Positions 17,019-26,398 are shown, numbered from the stretch's first letter. The stretch is DNA of 64,000 bases from Synergistaceae bacterium (GCA_018436725.1 JAHDKT010000022.1:1-64000); one strand, 5' to 3'. Notes: a model not told the origin generated them from the letters alone. A program made the numbers and translations.

Positions 17019-18041
17019 TCAACCAAGCGCAACCGAGCACATTCGGGAGAACGCCTCCAGAAACAAAATGCGCTTTTCGGAGGGCGTCGATGCGCTTTCA
17101 GGAAACCTCGGTTCGGGCAGCGGCCCTGAAAAACGCCATCGAGGAACTTTCCACTCGGCGGCAAGAGACTCTACCTTGGGATCGTAGGCGACGACGGTAA
17201 GCGGGCATCCGAAGAGCAGCGCGAGAATCGCGGCATGCAATCGCATGGAGATTACCCCCCAGGCCTCCGAGAAGAGCGCCGAACATTCATCTCGCCAGTT
17301 TTCGCCTTCAAGGAGAAGAATACGGGTCGCAGGGAAGACTTTCTCCCCGCGAAGACGTTCCATAACCTCCACATCCTCCCGTGCGAGAGCGACACCGGTA
17401 ATCGAAAGAGATCTGGAACAGGCGAAACGGACCGCCTCCTCGGCGGTGCGTCGCGGAAGTTCCTTCCCCCAAGGGCGGATATTCACCAGCAGATCGCTTC
17501 CCTTCCTGGAGGAAGAGGCGGGAGGAACGAGCGAAAAAACCGGGTCGCACGTCCGGACGGAATGCAGCCCCCAATCGTCAAGAATTCTCGCCGATCTCTC
17601 GTCTCTTACTCCTCGGACTAGGCACTGCCTCAACGCCGAACATGCTAGCCAGGCGCCGAACCTCGTCAGAAAGGGGCCTACCGATTGTCCGGCGCACCAC
17701 GGGCGCGCCCCCGCAAGAAGCGCCATGCGGAGCACCCCCCAGTAGTACAGCGGCGAGCGCAGGCTGGTGACATCCTGAAACAACCCGCCGCCGCCGAGAA
17801 GGAGCGTATCGCTGTTGCAAAGCGCCCGGAAGACTTCACTGGGCGACCAACGCGGCGCGGAACGCACTCGAAGCGTCCGCGCGGAATGCTCGGGGGACGC
17901 CGAGAGAAGGACCGTCTCGCTCCGTGGTACGCCGCAGTTTTCAAGGGCCGCGAGAAGCGCTTCGGCAAGCATCTCGTCGCCCAGGTTTCCGAAGCCGTAA
18001 TACCCGCAGAGGGCGACGCGGAACTCTCGACCCTTCCTCAC
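17019..18041 (-). CDS. csaB: Polysaccharide pyruvyl transferase, CsaB-like
   Basis: Predicted transferase that adds pyruvate ketal groups to cell-wall polysaccharide, the ligand recognised by SLH domains. The fold opens with VALCGYYGFGNLGDEML, the hallmark of the family, followed by a LLLGGGGLFQD loop and the C-terminal MRLHAAILALLFGCP segment. The start is GTG 18041, overlapping the stop of the DUF5693 gene by four bases, giving 340 residues. The window also encodes an SLH-domain porin (38353-39849), so a pyruvylated polymer linking peptidoglycan and outer membrane is likely. Confidence 0.92.
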   Translation of the reverse strand: MRKGREFRVALCGYYGFGNLGDEMLAEALLAALENCGVPRSETVLLSASPEHSARTLRVRSAPRWSPSEVFRALCNSDTLLLGGGGLFQDVTSLRSPLYYWGVLRMALLAGARPWCAGQSVGPFLTRFGAWLACSALRQCLVRGVRDERSARILDDWGLHSVRTCDPVFSLVPPASSSRKGSDLLVNIRPWGKELPRRTAEEAVRFACSRSLSITGVALAREDVEVMERLRGEKVFPATRILLLEGENWRDECSALFSEAWGVISMRLHAAILALLFGCPLTVVAYDPKVESLAAEWKVPRWRFSGPLPEPRFPESASTPSEKRILFLEAFSRMCSVALG

Positions 18042-20029
18042 TCCGTCACCGTCCCTCCGTACCTGTACCAAAGAGGCATAACGACAAAACGAAGAACGAG
18101 GATACATATCATACCGAGCAACACTCCGGTCCACAATCCGTTGAATTGCCTGAACAAAATGAAGTACAGCGGGGTATGGAAGTGACAGAAGCTGTTCACC
18201 GCGGACGAAAAACCAACGACGGTCGCCAGACGAAATACTTCACGATAGCGAGGCCACATCTCGGCCTTTCGGACGAAATACCAGAGCAGCAGCGCCGGAT
18301 ATCCGAGAAACACCTCCTTGTTTCTCGGGCGGGCCACCAGAACCCTCTCAAGGAATTCGCGCAGACGAACCTCGAACGCGGGAACGAACTGTACATTGTC
18401 GCTTCGGAAGAGGACAAGTCCCGCACCCCCCAGCAGAAGCACGAGGAGAAAAATCTCGCCCCACAGGGGTGGTCTGCGGAAAAGTTCTCCCAGAGACTCA
18501 GGGTGCACCCGTCGCTTCAGATCCGCCAGCAGCACGAGCAGAGGGGGAAGAAAGAGCGTCGCCTTGACGCCGGAAAAGCTCCGCAGGCGGAGCATGAACG
18601 TCGGTTCGCTGAAGAATGCCGCGATGGCAAGACCACCTGCTACGGCAAAGAGAAAGCTCCCGAGAATACCGACCCATGGAGTCTTCCAGCCGTCGAGGGC
18701 GAGAAAGGAAGCCTCCGTAACGACGAAGACAGCCGTCAGCGCTCCGGCGATGCGCGCCGCGGAGGGGAGAAACAGGAGAACGCATCCGGCGACAACGACG
18801 ATTCCGGAAAAAACGGCGAGCCCCCTCGGCGTCGTCCGCCATGCAAGGGCATCATCGTCTTTCGCATCGTCGACGGTTCCGAGAAAAAACCTCTGGAGAA
18901 AGCGAAGCATGGAGAAGACGAAGGCCAAGGCGAGAGCAAGCGCGCCGCCGAAACCCGTCCGCCATGGTTGGAAAGGCTCGGGCCAGCGAAGCTCCGCTCC
19001 CGAAGCCGAAAGACCGGAGGAAAGATGAAGCAGCTCTTCATTAAACTGATCGAACGGAGCGTCGGACGCCTCCAGAGCGGTGGGGCGGAACACGAGAAGC
19101 CGAACCGCCCGTTCCTTCACCGCCCGGGCAAAACGCTCGTACAACGCACTCCTGGAGATGTTGCGGCTTACGATTTCCTCGTTCGTGACGCTGTGCAGCG
19201 GGACGAGGCGGGGATAAGCCAGCCAGTTCAGCTGCGGGGCCCCTATCTGTCTCGAAAACTCCACCATGGCCACAGACCGCCCCTGTCCGGCGACAAGTTC
19301 GGCCAGCGGACGGAGATTCGGGTATCCGAGAACGACTTCGCCGGAGGGAGAGACGGTTCGGATCTGAGGAAACGCGGCGAAAAGTGCTTCGAGAGTTGTC
19401 AGGGATGCGGCCGTATCGGAGGGAAGCGCGGGCGCCACTCGGTAGAATACGGGAATGTCGTGCTTCGATGCCAGCAGAAGCCCTTCGATGTCCGGCGCCA
19501 CGCCGGTGAACAGGAGATCGTCGAGCGTTCTGGTCAGCAGCACCGCCGTTCCCGTCTCGTACTCCTGAATATGCGCGCCTTTGAAGCGCGCGCTCAGAAG
19601 CGGCGGGAGGAGATTCGCCCCGGGATGCGTCGCCGGGATAAAAAAAGCGGCCCGCAAAGGGTTGCCTAAGGCGAGTTTCGCCGCTGCGCCGGGAAGCCCC
19701 GAGGCTGGTCCGTAATAGAGCCGCAGCGTTCCCATGGAGAGCTGCTGTCCCGTCAGTTCGGAGACCATCAGCCCCGAAGCGCCGTTCTGCGAAAGAAGGG
19801 GCCAGAGCATTTCGGGATTTTTCTGTTCCCTGTTCCAGAAGGTGGCGAGGTCGCGGTAATCCAGCACGATCGCGACGTCTCGCGCATCTCTCTCCGCGGC
19901 CAGCCTAGGCAGAAGAGCCCAGAAGGAGAGGAGCACGAGAACGATCGCGACCGGAATCGCCGGATTGCGCCGTGCCGCGGAAAGAACACCGGATCTGGAT
20001 TTGAATAACGAGTCTCTGGATTTGATCAT
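18038..20029 (-). CDS. DUF5693 family multi-pass membrane protein
   Basis: A 663-residue protein with one N-terminal membrane segment, a large extracytoplasmic part to about 355, and eight or so C-terminal membrane segments. This matches DUF5693, which is regularly found directly upstream of csaB. The start is ATG 20029, which overlaps the maf stop as TAATG and has GAGGA before it. The extracytoplasmic part may be a polysaccharide-handling or polymerase-like domain, but this is inference. Genomic linkage suggests a role in making or exporting the CsaB substrate. Confidence 0.85.
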   Translation of the reverse strand: MIKSRDSLFKSRSGVLSAARRNPAIPVAIVLVLLSFWALLPRLAAERDARDVAIVLDYRDLATFWNREQKNPEMLWPLLSQNGASGLMVSELTGQQLSMGTLRLYYGPASGLPGAAAKLALGNPLRAAFFIPATHPGANLLPPLLSARFKGAHIQEYETGTAVLLTRTLDDLLFTGVAPDIEGLLLASKHDIPVFYRVAPALPSDTAASLTTLEALFAAFPQIRTVSPSGEVVLGYPNLRPLAELVAGQGRSVAMVEFSRQIGAPQLNWLAYPRLVPLHSVTNEEIVSRNISRSALYERFARAVKERAVRLLVFRPTALEASDAPFDQFNEELLHLSSGLSASGAELRWPEPFQPWRTGFGGALALALAFVFSMLRFLQRFFLGTVDDAKDDDALAWRTTPRGLAVFSGIVVVAGCVLLFLPSAARIAGALTAVFVVTEASFLALDGWKTPWVGILGSFLFAVAGGLAIAAFFSEPTFMLRLRSFSGVKATLFLPPLLVLLADLKRRVHPESLGELFRRPPLWGEIFLLVLLLGGAGLVLFRSDNVQFVPAFEVRLREFLERVLVARPRNKEVFLGYPALLLWYFVRKAEMWPRYREVFRLATVVGFSSAVNSFCHFHTPLYFILFRQFNGLWTGVLLGMICILVLRFVVMPLWYRYGGTVTE

Positions 20030-20625
20030 TATGAGTTCCTCCATTGATCGGCTAAAGAACAGCCGAATTCTTCGAGCAGCAGGCTCAGCCTGCAGAGCGG
20101 CAGCCCGACCACGTTGAAATAGTCGCCCCGCAAAGAAGAGACCAACAGCGCCCCGCGTCCCTGGATCGCGTAGGCTCCCGCCTTGTCGTCCCCCTCCCCG
20201 CTGTCGACATAGAGCTTCATCGCCTCCTCCGAAAGAGAACGAAACTCCACAAGCGTCTCCTCCACCGCGCAGCGCTCATCCTCTCCCCGCCGAAGAGTCA
20301 CCCCCGTAAACACGCTGTGGACGGCGCCGCTCAGCGCCCGCAGCATTCGCAGGGATTCGTCGCGGGAAGAGGGTTTGCCGAGGATCTTCCCGCCGATCGC
20401 CACCAGCGTGTCGGCGGCCGCGACAAGCGCGTCCGGGTTCCTTGTCCCCGCCGCCCGCGCCTTCTCCCGGGAGAGACGGTACGCCGCATGTTCAGGAGCT
20501 TCTCCCGGAAGCAGCTCCTCGCAGATATCCGGAACATCTATCCGGAACGACCATCCCAGCGAACGCAGAAGTTCCCGTCGTCTGGGGCTCCCCGACGCAA
20601 GCACAAGGTCTACCGAGCCACCCAA
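20029..20625 (-). CDS. maf: Maf-like nucleoside triphosphate pyrophosphatase
   Basis: House-cleaning nucleotide pyrophosphatase of about 198 residues that removes modified or excess nucleotides. The N-terminal LVLASGSPRRRELL is the family signature, and VAAADTLVAIGGKILGKP carries the catalytic acidic residue. The start is uncertain: TTG 20625 is the best fit by length and distance from the overlapped stop of the DUF4321 gene, while GTG 20604 would begin directly at VLASGSPRR. The gene overlaps the upstream gene by about 16 bases and the downstream gene by one base. Confidence 0.9.
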   Translation of the reverse strand: MGGSVDLVLASGSPRRRELLRSLGWSFRIDVPDICEELLPGEAPEHAAYRLSREKARAAGTRNPDALVAAADTLVAIGGKILGKPSSRDESLRMLRALSGAVHSVFTGVTLRRGEDERCAVEETLVEFRSLSEEAMKLYVDSGEGDDKAGAYAIQGRGALLVSSLRGDYFNVVGLPLCRLSLLLEEFGCSLADQWRNS

Positions 20626-20861
20626 ATTCCCACCACGCCTCCAATAATCGTTCCTAAATTCCAACGGAGCCAGATCTTCACTCCGAAATCGGCAAATCCG
20701 AGATTGACGTCCGTCAGATCGAAGCCGGTTGCAAGAATATCCTTGAAAAAGGGCTCCGTCAAGGCGAAGCGCTGAAAATAGAGTCCCGAAATCGTACCGA
20801 TCACAAGCGACGCGACGATGATCCACCACCTTGTCGAAGAGCCGGACGCCATCGGAGTCAT
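20610..20861 (-). CDS. Small membrane protein (DUF4321-like)
   Basis: An 83-residue protein with two membrane segments, one near residues 14-32 and one near the C-terminus, where GTIIGGVVGIW ends the protein. Between them the FALTEPFFKDILATGFDLTDVNLGFADFGVKI stretch resembles DUF4321 proteins that sit near maf and mreB genes. The ATG at 20861 overlaps the uppP stop as ATGA; ATG 20852 is an alternative. Function is unknown, but its placement between uppP and maf suggests an envelope or division-related role. Confidence 0.7.
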   Translation of the reverse strand: MTPMASGSSTRWWIIVASLVIGTISGLYFQRFALTEPFFKDILATGFDLTDVNLGFADFGVKIWLRWNLGTIIGGVVGIWVAR

Positions 20862-21679
20862 CTCGCCAGGGAGAGCAGAATCGAGAGCGCTCCCGCAAAA
20901 GCGCAGTAAACCGCGAAGGGACGCCACCTCCCCGCCGCGACCACGCGACGGAGCAAGGCGAGCGAGAAAAATCCGGCGACGAAGGAAGCGAAGAAACCGG
21001 CGGCCCACCCCTCAGGCAGCGAAGCCGCCCACTCTCCCGACTTCAAGAGTCCTCTGACCTCTATGAGCGTAGCGCCCAGCACTGCGGGAAGCGAAAGAAG
21101 AAAAGAGAAGCGGAACGCCGAAGGCGCGGAAAGCCCGGTCTTCATCCCCGCGACGATCGTCGATCCGGAGCGGGATACTCCGGGGAGCACGGCCGCTCCC
21201 TGCACGAGGCCGATCAGAAGCCCCCGGAAAAGAGAAACGGGCCGCCCCTCCGAAGTCGCGGAGGCGACCATGCTCGAACCTCGCCACAAAAGCAGCGATG
21301 TGCACAGAAGCCCGGCGCCGACCGCTCCGGGCAGAGCCGCCATCCTCTCGACGACCGGTTTCAGCGGCAAGCCTGCGGCTGCGGTCGCCACCGTTCCCGC
21401 GAGCACCGCCCAACCGACGTTCCACCCTTCGCCGCCGCGTGCATCGGCGGAAGCGAAACCCGCGCACCATTCGCGAAGCAGGCGAAGAATATCCTTTCCG
21501 AAGTAGAGCAGCGTCGCCAGCATGGTGGCGAAGTGCAGCAGGACATCGTAGGTCAGCGACGCGTTGTCGACGGAGAAGATCTGTTTCATCAGCACGAGAT
21601 GTCCCGAGCTGCTCACAGGCAAAAACTCGGTCACCCCCTGCAGCAGCCCCATGAAAAAAACGGGCAGCGCGTCGCTCAT
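20858..21679 (-). CDS. uppP: Undecaprenyl-diphosphatase (BacA/UppP)
   Basis: Integral membrane phosphatase that recycles undecaprenyl diphosphate to the lipid carrier used for peptidoglycan and surface polysaccharides. The two signature motifs are present: EFLPVSSSGH near residues 18-27, and PGVSRSGSTI further on. The 273 residues have about eight hydrophobic segments. The start ATG 21679 has GGGGAGA upstream and overlaps the rnj stop by four bases. A much longer frame opens upstream but is an overlap of rnj coding sequence and is not real. Confidence 0.95.
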   Translation of the reverse strand: MSDALPVFFMGLLQGVTEFLPVSSSGHLVLMKQIFSVDNASLTYDVLLHFATMLATLLYFGKDILRLLREWCAGFASADARGGEGWNVGWAVLAGTVATAAAGLPLKPVVERMAALPGAVGAGLLCTSLLLWRGSSMVASATSEGRPVSLFRGLLIGLVQGAAVLPGVSRSGSTIVAGMKTGLSAPSAFRFSFLLSLPAVLGATLIEVRGLLKSGEWAASLPEGWAAGFFASFVAGFFSLALLRRVVAAGRWRPFAVYCAFAGALSILLSLAR

Positions 21680-23421
21680 ACTCTTCTCCCCTTTCCGTTT
21701 TTCGCGGGCACGCCAAGCACCGTGACAACGGGTGTGATCATAGGCTTGCTCCGCCCGAAACGGCGTAGAGCGTCGCGGATACGCCCCTTCACCTTCGTCT
21801 GCAGAAGATCGAGATCCGATGCGGCTTTGCCGCCGAGAGAGATCACCGCCTTCTCCACGGAGGCGACCAGCTCCTCTTTCAATTTCGCCGCATCGTCGAG
21901 ATGCAGAAACCCGCGGCTCTCGAAAGCGGGCGTCGCCAGCAACGTTCCGTCGTTCGACAACACGATGGAAACGAGAACGAGCCCCTCCTCGGAAAGCTCT
22001 CTCCGCTCTTTCAGGATACTCCCCTGGAGTTCCCCGAGCGCCAAGCCGTCGACCATGATCCCTCCTGCCTGGACGCGATCCTTCACGACGGCTTTCTCGG
22101 AGTCGATCTGAAGAACGTCCCCGTTCTGAAGGACAAACGCGTTTCTGGGCGCCACGCCCGTCTCTCTGGCGAGCTGCGCGTGGCGGACGAGGTGCCGGTA
22201 CTCTCCGTGCACGGGCACGAAGTATTTCGGTCGCGTCATGTTGAGCATCACCCGCAGTTCGTCTCTGGCGGCGTGGCCGGAGACGTGAATACCCTGCTCC
22301 TTCTCGTACACTACCTCGCATCCGCAGGCGAAAAGCCGGTTCACGGTTCCGCTCACAAGTTTTTCATTGCCGGGGATGGGCGTCGCAAAGAGCGCCACCA
22401 CGTCCTTGTCGCTCAAACTGATCACACGGTGCTCCCCCCGGCTCATAAGCACGAGTCCGGAGAAGGGTTCCCCCTGGCTGCCGGTCGTCATCACGACGAG
22501 CGAACTCGGGGAAACGGAGGAAATGTCGTCCATATCGACGATGATTTTTTCATCTACGTGGAGATAGCCGAGGGTCCTCGCCAACTCCACATTCTTCACC
22601 ATGCTGCGCCCGACGAAGGCGACCTTCCTGTTGAAGCGGGCCGCGCAATCCACCACCTGCTGGACCCGGTGCAAATTGCTCGCGAACGACGCGATAACGA
22701 TGCGCTTGGTACGGTACTGACGAAAAATCTTGTCGAGCGTCCCGGAAAGTACCCGTTCCGACTCCGTAAACCCCGTACGTTCAATGTTCGTCGAATCGGA
22801 GAGGAGCAGCAGGACCCCCTTCCGGCCTTCTTCGGAGAATGCGTCGTACTCCGTAAGACGTCCGTCTATGGGCGTCGGGTCGAGCTTGAAGTCTCCCGTA
22901 TGCACGACCGTACCGACGGGCGTCTCCACTGCGAGCCCCACGCCGTCGGGAATCGAGTGACAGACAGCAATGAAGCGCACCTTGAACGGTCCCATCTCGA
23001 CCACGTCGCCGGCCTGTATCTCACGGAAATCCGGGGTCAGTTCGGGCGCCCACTCGGTAAGCTTGTTGCCCACCATGCCGAGCGTCAGCTTCGTTCCGTA
23101 GAGGGGCGACGGGATTTTTTTCAGCGCGAAGGGAAGTCCCCCGATGTGATCTTCGTGACCGTGGGTTACCACGATGCCGACGATCTTCTCTCTGTTTTCC
23201 ACCAGGTAGGAGATATCGGGAATGACAAAGTCGATCCCGAGCATCTCGTCGTCCGGAAACATAAGTCCGCAGTCCACCACAAGGATCGAATCGGCGTACT
23301 CGAGCGCGTACATGTTCTTTCCGATCTCTCCAAGCCCTCCGAGGGGAATATACTTCAGCTTCCCCCCCTTTTTCGTCTCTCCGGATCTCTTCTTCCTCGT
23401 ACTTCGTGCTTCTCGTGCCAT
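21676..23421 (-). CDS. rnj: Ribonuclease J
   Basis: Metallo-beta-lactamase family RNase with 5'-exo and endonuclease activity for mRNA turnover and rRNA maturation. The metal-binding motif THGHEDHIGG lies near residue 85, and beta-CASP motifs follow. The C-terminal part is the extra RNase J domain. Length is 581 residues. The N-terminus is basic and rich in K and R, before the conserved KYIPLGGLGEIGKNMY start of the fold. The gene is divergent from greA. Confidence 0.95.
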   Translation of the reverse strand: MAREARSTRKKRSGETKKGGKLKYIPLGGLGEIGKNMYALEYADSILVVDCGLMFPDDEMLGIDFVIPDISYLVENREKIVGIVVTHGHEDHIGGLPFALKKIPSPLYGTKLTLGMVGNKLTEWAPELTPDFREIQAGDVVEMGPFKVRFIAVCHSIPDGVGLAVETPVGTVVHTGDFKLDPTPIDGRLTEYDAFSEEGRKGVLLLLSDSTNIERTGFTESERVLSGTLDKIFRQYRTKRIVIASFASNLHRVQQVVDCAARFNRKVAFVGRSMVKNVELARTLGYLHVDEKIIVDMDDISSVSPSSLVVMTTGSQGEPFSGLVLMSRGEHRVISLSDKDVVALFATPIPGNEKLVSGTVNRLFACGCEVVYEKEQGIHVSGHAARDELRVMLNMTRPKYFVPVHGEYRHLVRHAQLARETGVAPRNAFVLQNGDVLQIDSEKAVVKDRVQAGGIMVDGLALGELQGSILKERRELSEEGLVLVSIVLSNDGTLLATPAFESRGFLHLDDAAKLKEELVASVEKAVISLGGKAASDLDLLQTKVKGRIRDALRRFGRSKPMITPVVTVLGVPAKNGKGRRV

Positions 23422-23480
23422 AGATACACCTTGCCTTTCAAAATTTCGGCCCCTCGAGTGTGAAAAAATACCCCCGAGTA

Positions 23481-23509
23481 TTGCCGAACAGAAAATTCTT
23501 TGCTAAAAT
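23481..23509 (+). promoter_or_regulatory. greA promoter (sigma-70 type)
   Basis: TTGCCG (23481-23486) and TAAAAT (23504-23509) are separated by 17 bases on the plus strand. They lie about 60 bases before the greA start and point into it, and a GGGAGGT ribosome site follows before the TTG codon. Confidence 0.75.
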
Positions 23510-23570
23510 TCCATATCAACCGCAATAAACCCATCCCTCGAAACGAGGACATATTCGGGAGGTAGCAAGT

Positions 23571-24068
23571 TTGAACAACAACACCAATAACGACAGCCCA
23601 TCCACAATGACCCGAAAAGGGTACGAAAAGCTCATGGCTGAGCTGGTCGAACTCCGCAGCACAGGGAGGGCGGAGATATCCCGGCAGCTCGAAGAGGCCC
23701 GCTCGTTCGGCGACTTGAGTGAAAACGCCGAGTACGCGGCGGCGAAAGAAGAGCAGGCAAAACTGGAAACGCGCATATCTCGGCTTGAATACCAGCTCAG
23801 CAATGCGAAAATCCTCGACTCCTCCAACATCGATACAAGCAGAGTTACCCTCGGTACCACGGTCACCATTCAGGACATCATCAATGCTCAGAAATTCATC
23901 TACACCATCGTCGGTTCGGAAGAGTCCGATCCCAAGGCCAGTAAGATATCCTCGTCAAGCCCCGTCGGGCAGGCGCTTTTGAACAAGTCCGTGGGCGACG
24001 AAGTCCATGTAAAGGTTCCTCGAGGCGTCCGTCATCTCAAAGTTATGGATATTTCCATAGTCTCCTGA
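23571..24068 (+). CDS. greA: Transcription elongation factor GreA
   Basis: Cleavage factor that rescues backtracked RNA polymerase. The 165 residues have the N-terminal coiled coil with the conserved ARSFGDLSENAEYAAAKEEQ loop carrying the acidic tip, then the C-terminal FKBP-like domain with SPVGQALLNKSVGDE. The start is TTG at 23571, preceded by GGGAGGT. It is the only plus-strand gene between 9 and 34 kb, with its own promoter (23481-23509), and it converges on lptD with a long hairpin between. Confidence 0.97.
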   Translation: MNNNTNNDSPSTMTRKGYEKLMAELVELRSTGRAEISRQLEEARSFGDLSENAEYAAAKEEQAKLETRISRLEYQLSNAKILDSSNIDTSRVTLGTTVTIQDIINAQKFIYTIVGSEESDPKASKISSSSPVGQALLNKSVGDEVHVKVPRGVRHLKVMDISIVS

Positions 24069-24081
24069 CACGCTGAACACA

Positions 24082-24139
24082 ATTCTCCGCAAGGAGGAAC
24101 GGGGGAGAATCATTCCCCCGTTTCCTCCTTGCGGAGAAT
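24082..24139. terminator. Long inverted repeat between greA and lptD
   Basis: The arms 24082-24107 and 24114-24139 pair almost perfectly, with one extra base on one side. The hairpin covers the last codons of the lptD-like gene and lies 14 bases after the greA stop, so it would form in both transcripts. No strong T-run follows in either direction. Confidence 0.65.
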
Positions 24140-25834
24140 CTCCGAAAGACCTTCCGGAACGGAAAACGGGTCGTACAGCTCCCGGCGTCCGAACGAAACA
24201 GGAGTATCCGGGAACGCGGTGATGAAGAACGCCAGCCCCACCCAATCGTCACCTTCAACGCGGTCGTTTCTGTAGGTCAGCTCCCATCGCGTACACTCTC
24301 CGCCTTTCAGAGCAACCGTATACACCATTTCGGCAAGCCTCGACTCGACGAGATCGTACCCCCCGCGAACCGCGAAAGAAAGATTCTTTCCGAGATGGAA
24401 AACAGCCTTCTGATACAGATCTTCCCTGTCGCGGTAGTAATCCCACAGCATCGGAGTTTCCCCGCTAACCCAACGTCGAACGTAGGCCGTCGCGAGATCG
24501 ACTTTCCCCCAAGAGTAGCGGACTCCGAACACCGTATCGAGAATTTCCTGCTCCAGAGAATCCGGATCGTCGTACCAGAAGCGCCTGTACTCTCCCTTGA
24601 TGAACGTCTTATAGGAATCGAGCCGCTCCTCCGAGTAGAGATGCACTTCGGCGCCGAGCCTGCGGACATCGAGGCTCGAATTCGGCTGTACATCCTCGTA
24701 CTCTCCCCAAGAAACCCCGACCCTGCCGTACGCGTTCAACAGCGGCGCTCGTCCCCACGGTCCAAGCAGAGAGAACTCCGGCTCCCTCCAGAGGACGCCC
24801 CTGTACGTCTCTCCCGCTTTTTTCTGTATGGAAACGGCTTCCCGCTGCGTCCAACGAAGTGAAGCGTTCCATCCGTTCGCCGCGTGAAGCAGACCCCACG
24901 ACGGGCGGTACAACTTCTCCCCGGATGCTTTTTCAAAGGTGTGCTCCACCGTTCCCCACACCGTCAGTGAGTCGCTCAGGCGCTGCTCCACCGTCACTTT
25001 CCCCTCCCACCCGGTGTCGGACCACCAGGCGACGTTGAGCAGCGCTTTGCCGGTATCCCAAACGTACGGACCGCCTATCCCCACTCCTTGCCCCTTGTCC
25101 GAATCGCTCAAAACAAGCGGGAAGAAGGAGGCGAGCAGCGCGCGCCGCTCTTTGGGGTCCAGAGGTACCACGTAGTCGAAAGGGTAGGTGAAGAGCAGAT
25201 GTTCTCCGATGTACACTTTCGGATTCTTTGCGATGATGCGTTTTCCGGGGACATACACAACACTCCTTGAAACCAAACGGTAGTGAGGAACGCGTTCATT
25301 GCACGTCGTCAAGGAGACGTCGCTCAGCTTGCCGACAAGTTCGTCCTCCGGGACGCCCCGACTTCCCTTTGACGAGAGCCACCCCTTGCCGCGCGCTGTT
25401 TCCAGGGGAGCCACCTCCATCGTCTTTCCGCGGAGGAACACCCTTCCGTCGCCCGCCGGAGACGACCCGACGGCGCCGGAGAGAACGCCCTCGCGGGAAA
25501 CCATGTCGTAACGAAGCGAATCTCCCGTCAAGATACGCTCCCCCTGTATCAGCGTCACTTTCTTTCCCGGCGCCGAGGTGGCCGTCATCACCTGCTCGGC
25601 GGAGTCCATTTCGACCCTGTGCGCGAAAACGCGGAGCGCATCTCTGCGAACGCGGACATTGCCCTCGGCTACGGCGAGACCGGTCTCCTGCTCGAAGATC
25701 ACCTTTTCGGCATCAAGAAAAACCGCATCCTCACCGCCGTCCCGCGCCTCTCCAGGGAACGGACAGCAAACCTCCTGCAACAGCAGAAGACACAAAACGA
25801 CGCATACTACTCCGTTTTTTCGGGCAGCAGCCAC
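24110..25834 (-). CDS. lptD: LptD/OstA-like outer membrane LPS assembly protein
   Basis: Predicted outer-membrane translocon for lipopolysaccharide. A signal peptide ends near residue 31, then an OstA/LptA-like jellyroll (about 38-150: VFLDAEKVIFEQETGLAVAEGNV) and a C-terminal beta-barrel rich in W and Y. At 574 residues it is shorter than proteobacterial LptD (700-800), and I do not see the four conserved cysteines arranged for the usual disulfides. It overlaps lptC by 28 bases, which supports the assignment. GTG 25834 is the likely start. Confidence 0.82.
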   Translation of the reverse strand: MAAARKNGVVCVVLCLLLLQEVCCPFPGEARDGGEDAVFLDAEKVIFEQETGLAVAEGNVRVRRDALRVFAHRVEMDSAEQVMTATSAPGKKVTLIQGERILTGDSLRYDMVSREGVLSGAVGSSPAGDGRVFLRGKTMEVAPLETARGKGWLSSKGSRGVPEDELVGKLSDVSLTTCNERVPHYRLVSRSVVYVPGKRIIAKNPKVYIGEHLLFTYPFDYVVPLDPKERRALLASFFPLVLSDSDKGQGVGIGGPYVWDTGKALLNVAWWSDTGWEGKVTVEQRLSDSLTVWGTVEHTFEKASGEKLYRPSWGLLHAANGWNASLRWTQREAVSIQKKAGETYRGVLWREPEFSLLGPWGRAPLLNAYGRVGVSWGEYEDVQPNSSLDVRRLGAEVHLYSEERLDSYKTFIKGEYRRFWYDDPDSLEQEILDTVFGVRYSWGKVDLATAYVRRWVSGETPMLWDYYRDREDLYQKAVFHLGKNLSFAVRGGYDLVESRLAEMVYTVALKGGECTRWELTYRNDRVEGDDWVGLAFFITAFPDTPVSFGRRELYDPFSVPEGLSEILRKEETGE

Positions 25835-26352
25835 GTGAACGACGCTCCTTTCTCCGCCGAGAACACTCCTGAAAACGAGACCCGGACCGAGTTTCCTTCA
25901 AAAAATAAATCGCTGCGGCGGAACGACGCTCCCTCCGCAAACACGACATCGGTATCTCCTTCGCTCCACTCCGCTGAAGGAGCCGCGAAAAAAGCGATCG
26001 TTTCTCCGTTCGCCACCGATCCGCGCACGTCGGAGAGAACGGCCTTTCGGCGATCCTCAAGAAAGACGCCCGAGGGAGCGTATAGGGTCCATCGACGCTC
26101 TTCGTCCTCGATACCCGAAATATCCAAAGAAAGAAGACGGATTTCGCTCCCTCGGCGTTCGATCCTTTCAACCCTTGCAGTCCACTCCACCCCGTCCACA
26201 TCCCGTTGAAATTCCACTTTTTCCAGCGACATGTCCGGAAGGTTCGCCTTCTGCACCGTAAGATGATCAAGTTCCAAAGAGACATCGCGTACGGCGAACC
26301 AGCCGATCGAAAAAACAGCCGTCAGGAAGACGACAAGCCCGATGCGTCTCAT
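25807..26352 (-). CDS. lptC: LptC-like LPS export periplasmic protein
   Basis: Predicted inner-membrane-tethered jellyroll protein that passes LPS from the LptBFG transporter to LptA. One membrane segment lies at residues about 4-24, then a periplasmic region of about 155 residues with LSLDISGIEDEERRWTLYAPSGVFLED, the repeated beta pattern of the family. The start is uncertain: ATG 26352 puts the anchor at the N-terminus, while TTG 26409 is in frame and overlaps the previous stop. Adjacency to lptD is the strongest support. Confidence 0.72.
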   Translation of the reverse strand: MRRIGLVVFLTAVFSIGWFAVRDVSLELDHLTVQKANLPDMSLEKVEFQRDVDGVEWTARVERIERRGSEIRLLSLDISGIEDEERRWTLYAPSGVFLEDRRKAVLSDVRGSVANGETIAFFAAPSAEWSEGDTDVVFAEGASFRRSDLFFEGNSVRVSFSGVFSAEKGASFTWLLPEKTE

Positions 26353-26398
26353 CTCAGCGTTCCGGTACGGCGCAACGAAAAAGCGCACACGTCGCCAC

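Noticed and set aside
17924..19669. Long plus-strand open frame of 581 codons
   Set aside because: It lies antisense to the DUF5693 and csaB genes, has arginine- and proline-rich composition typical of a GC-rich shadow frame, and lacks a ribosome site.
21901..23463. Plus-strand open frame of 520 codons
   Set aside because: It is the antisense of rnj, whose family motifs are clear, and the composition is that of a shadow frame.
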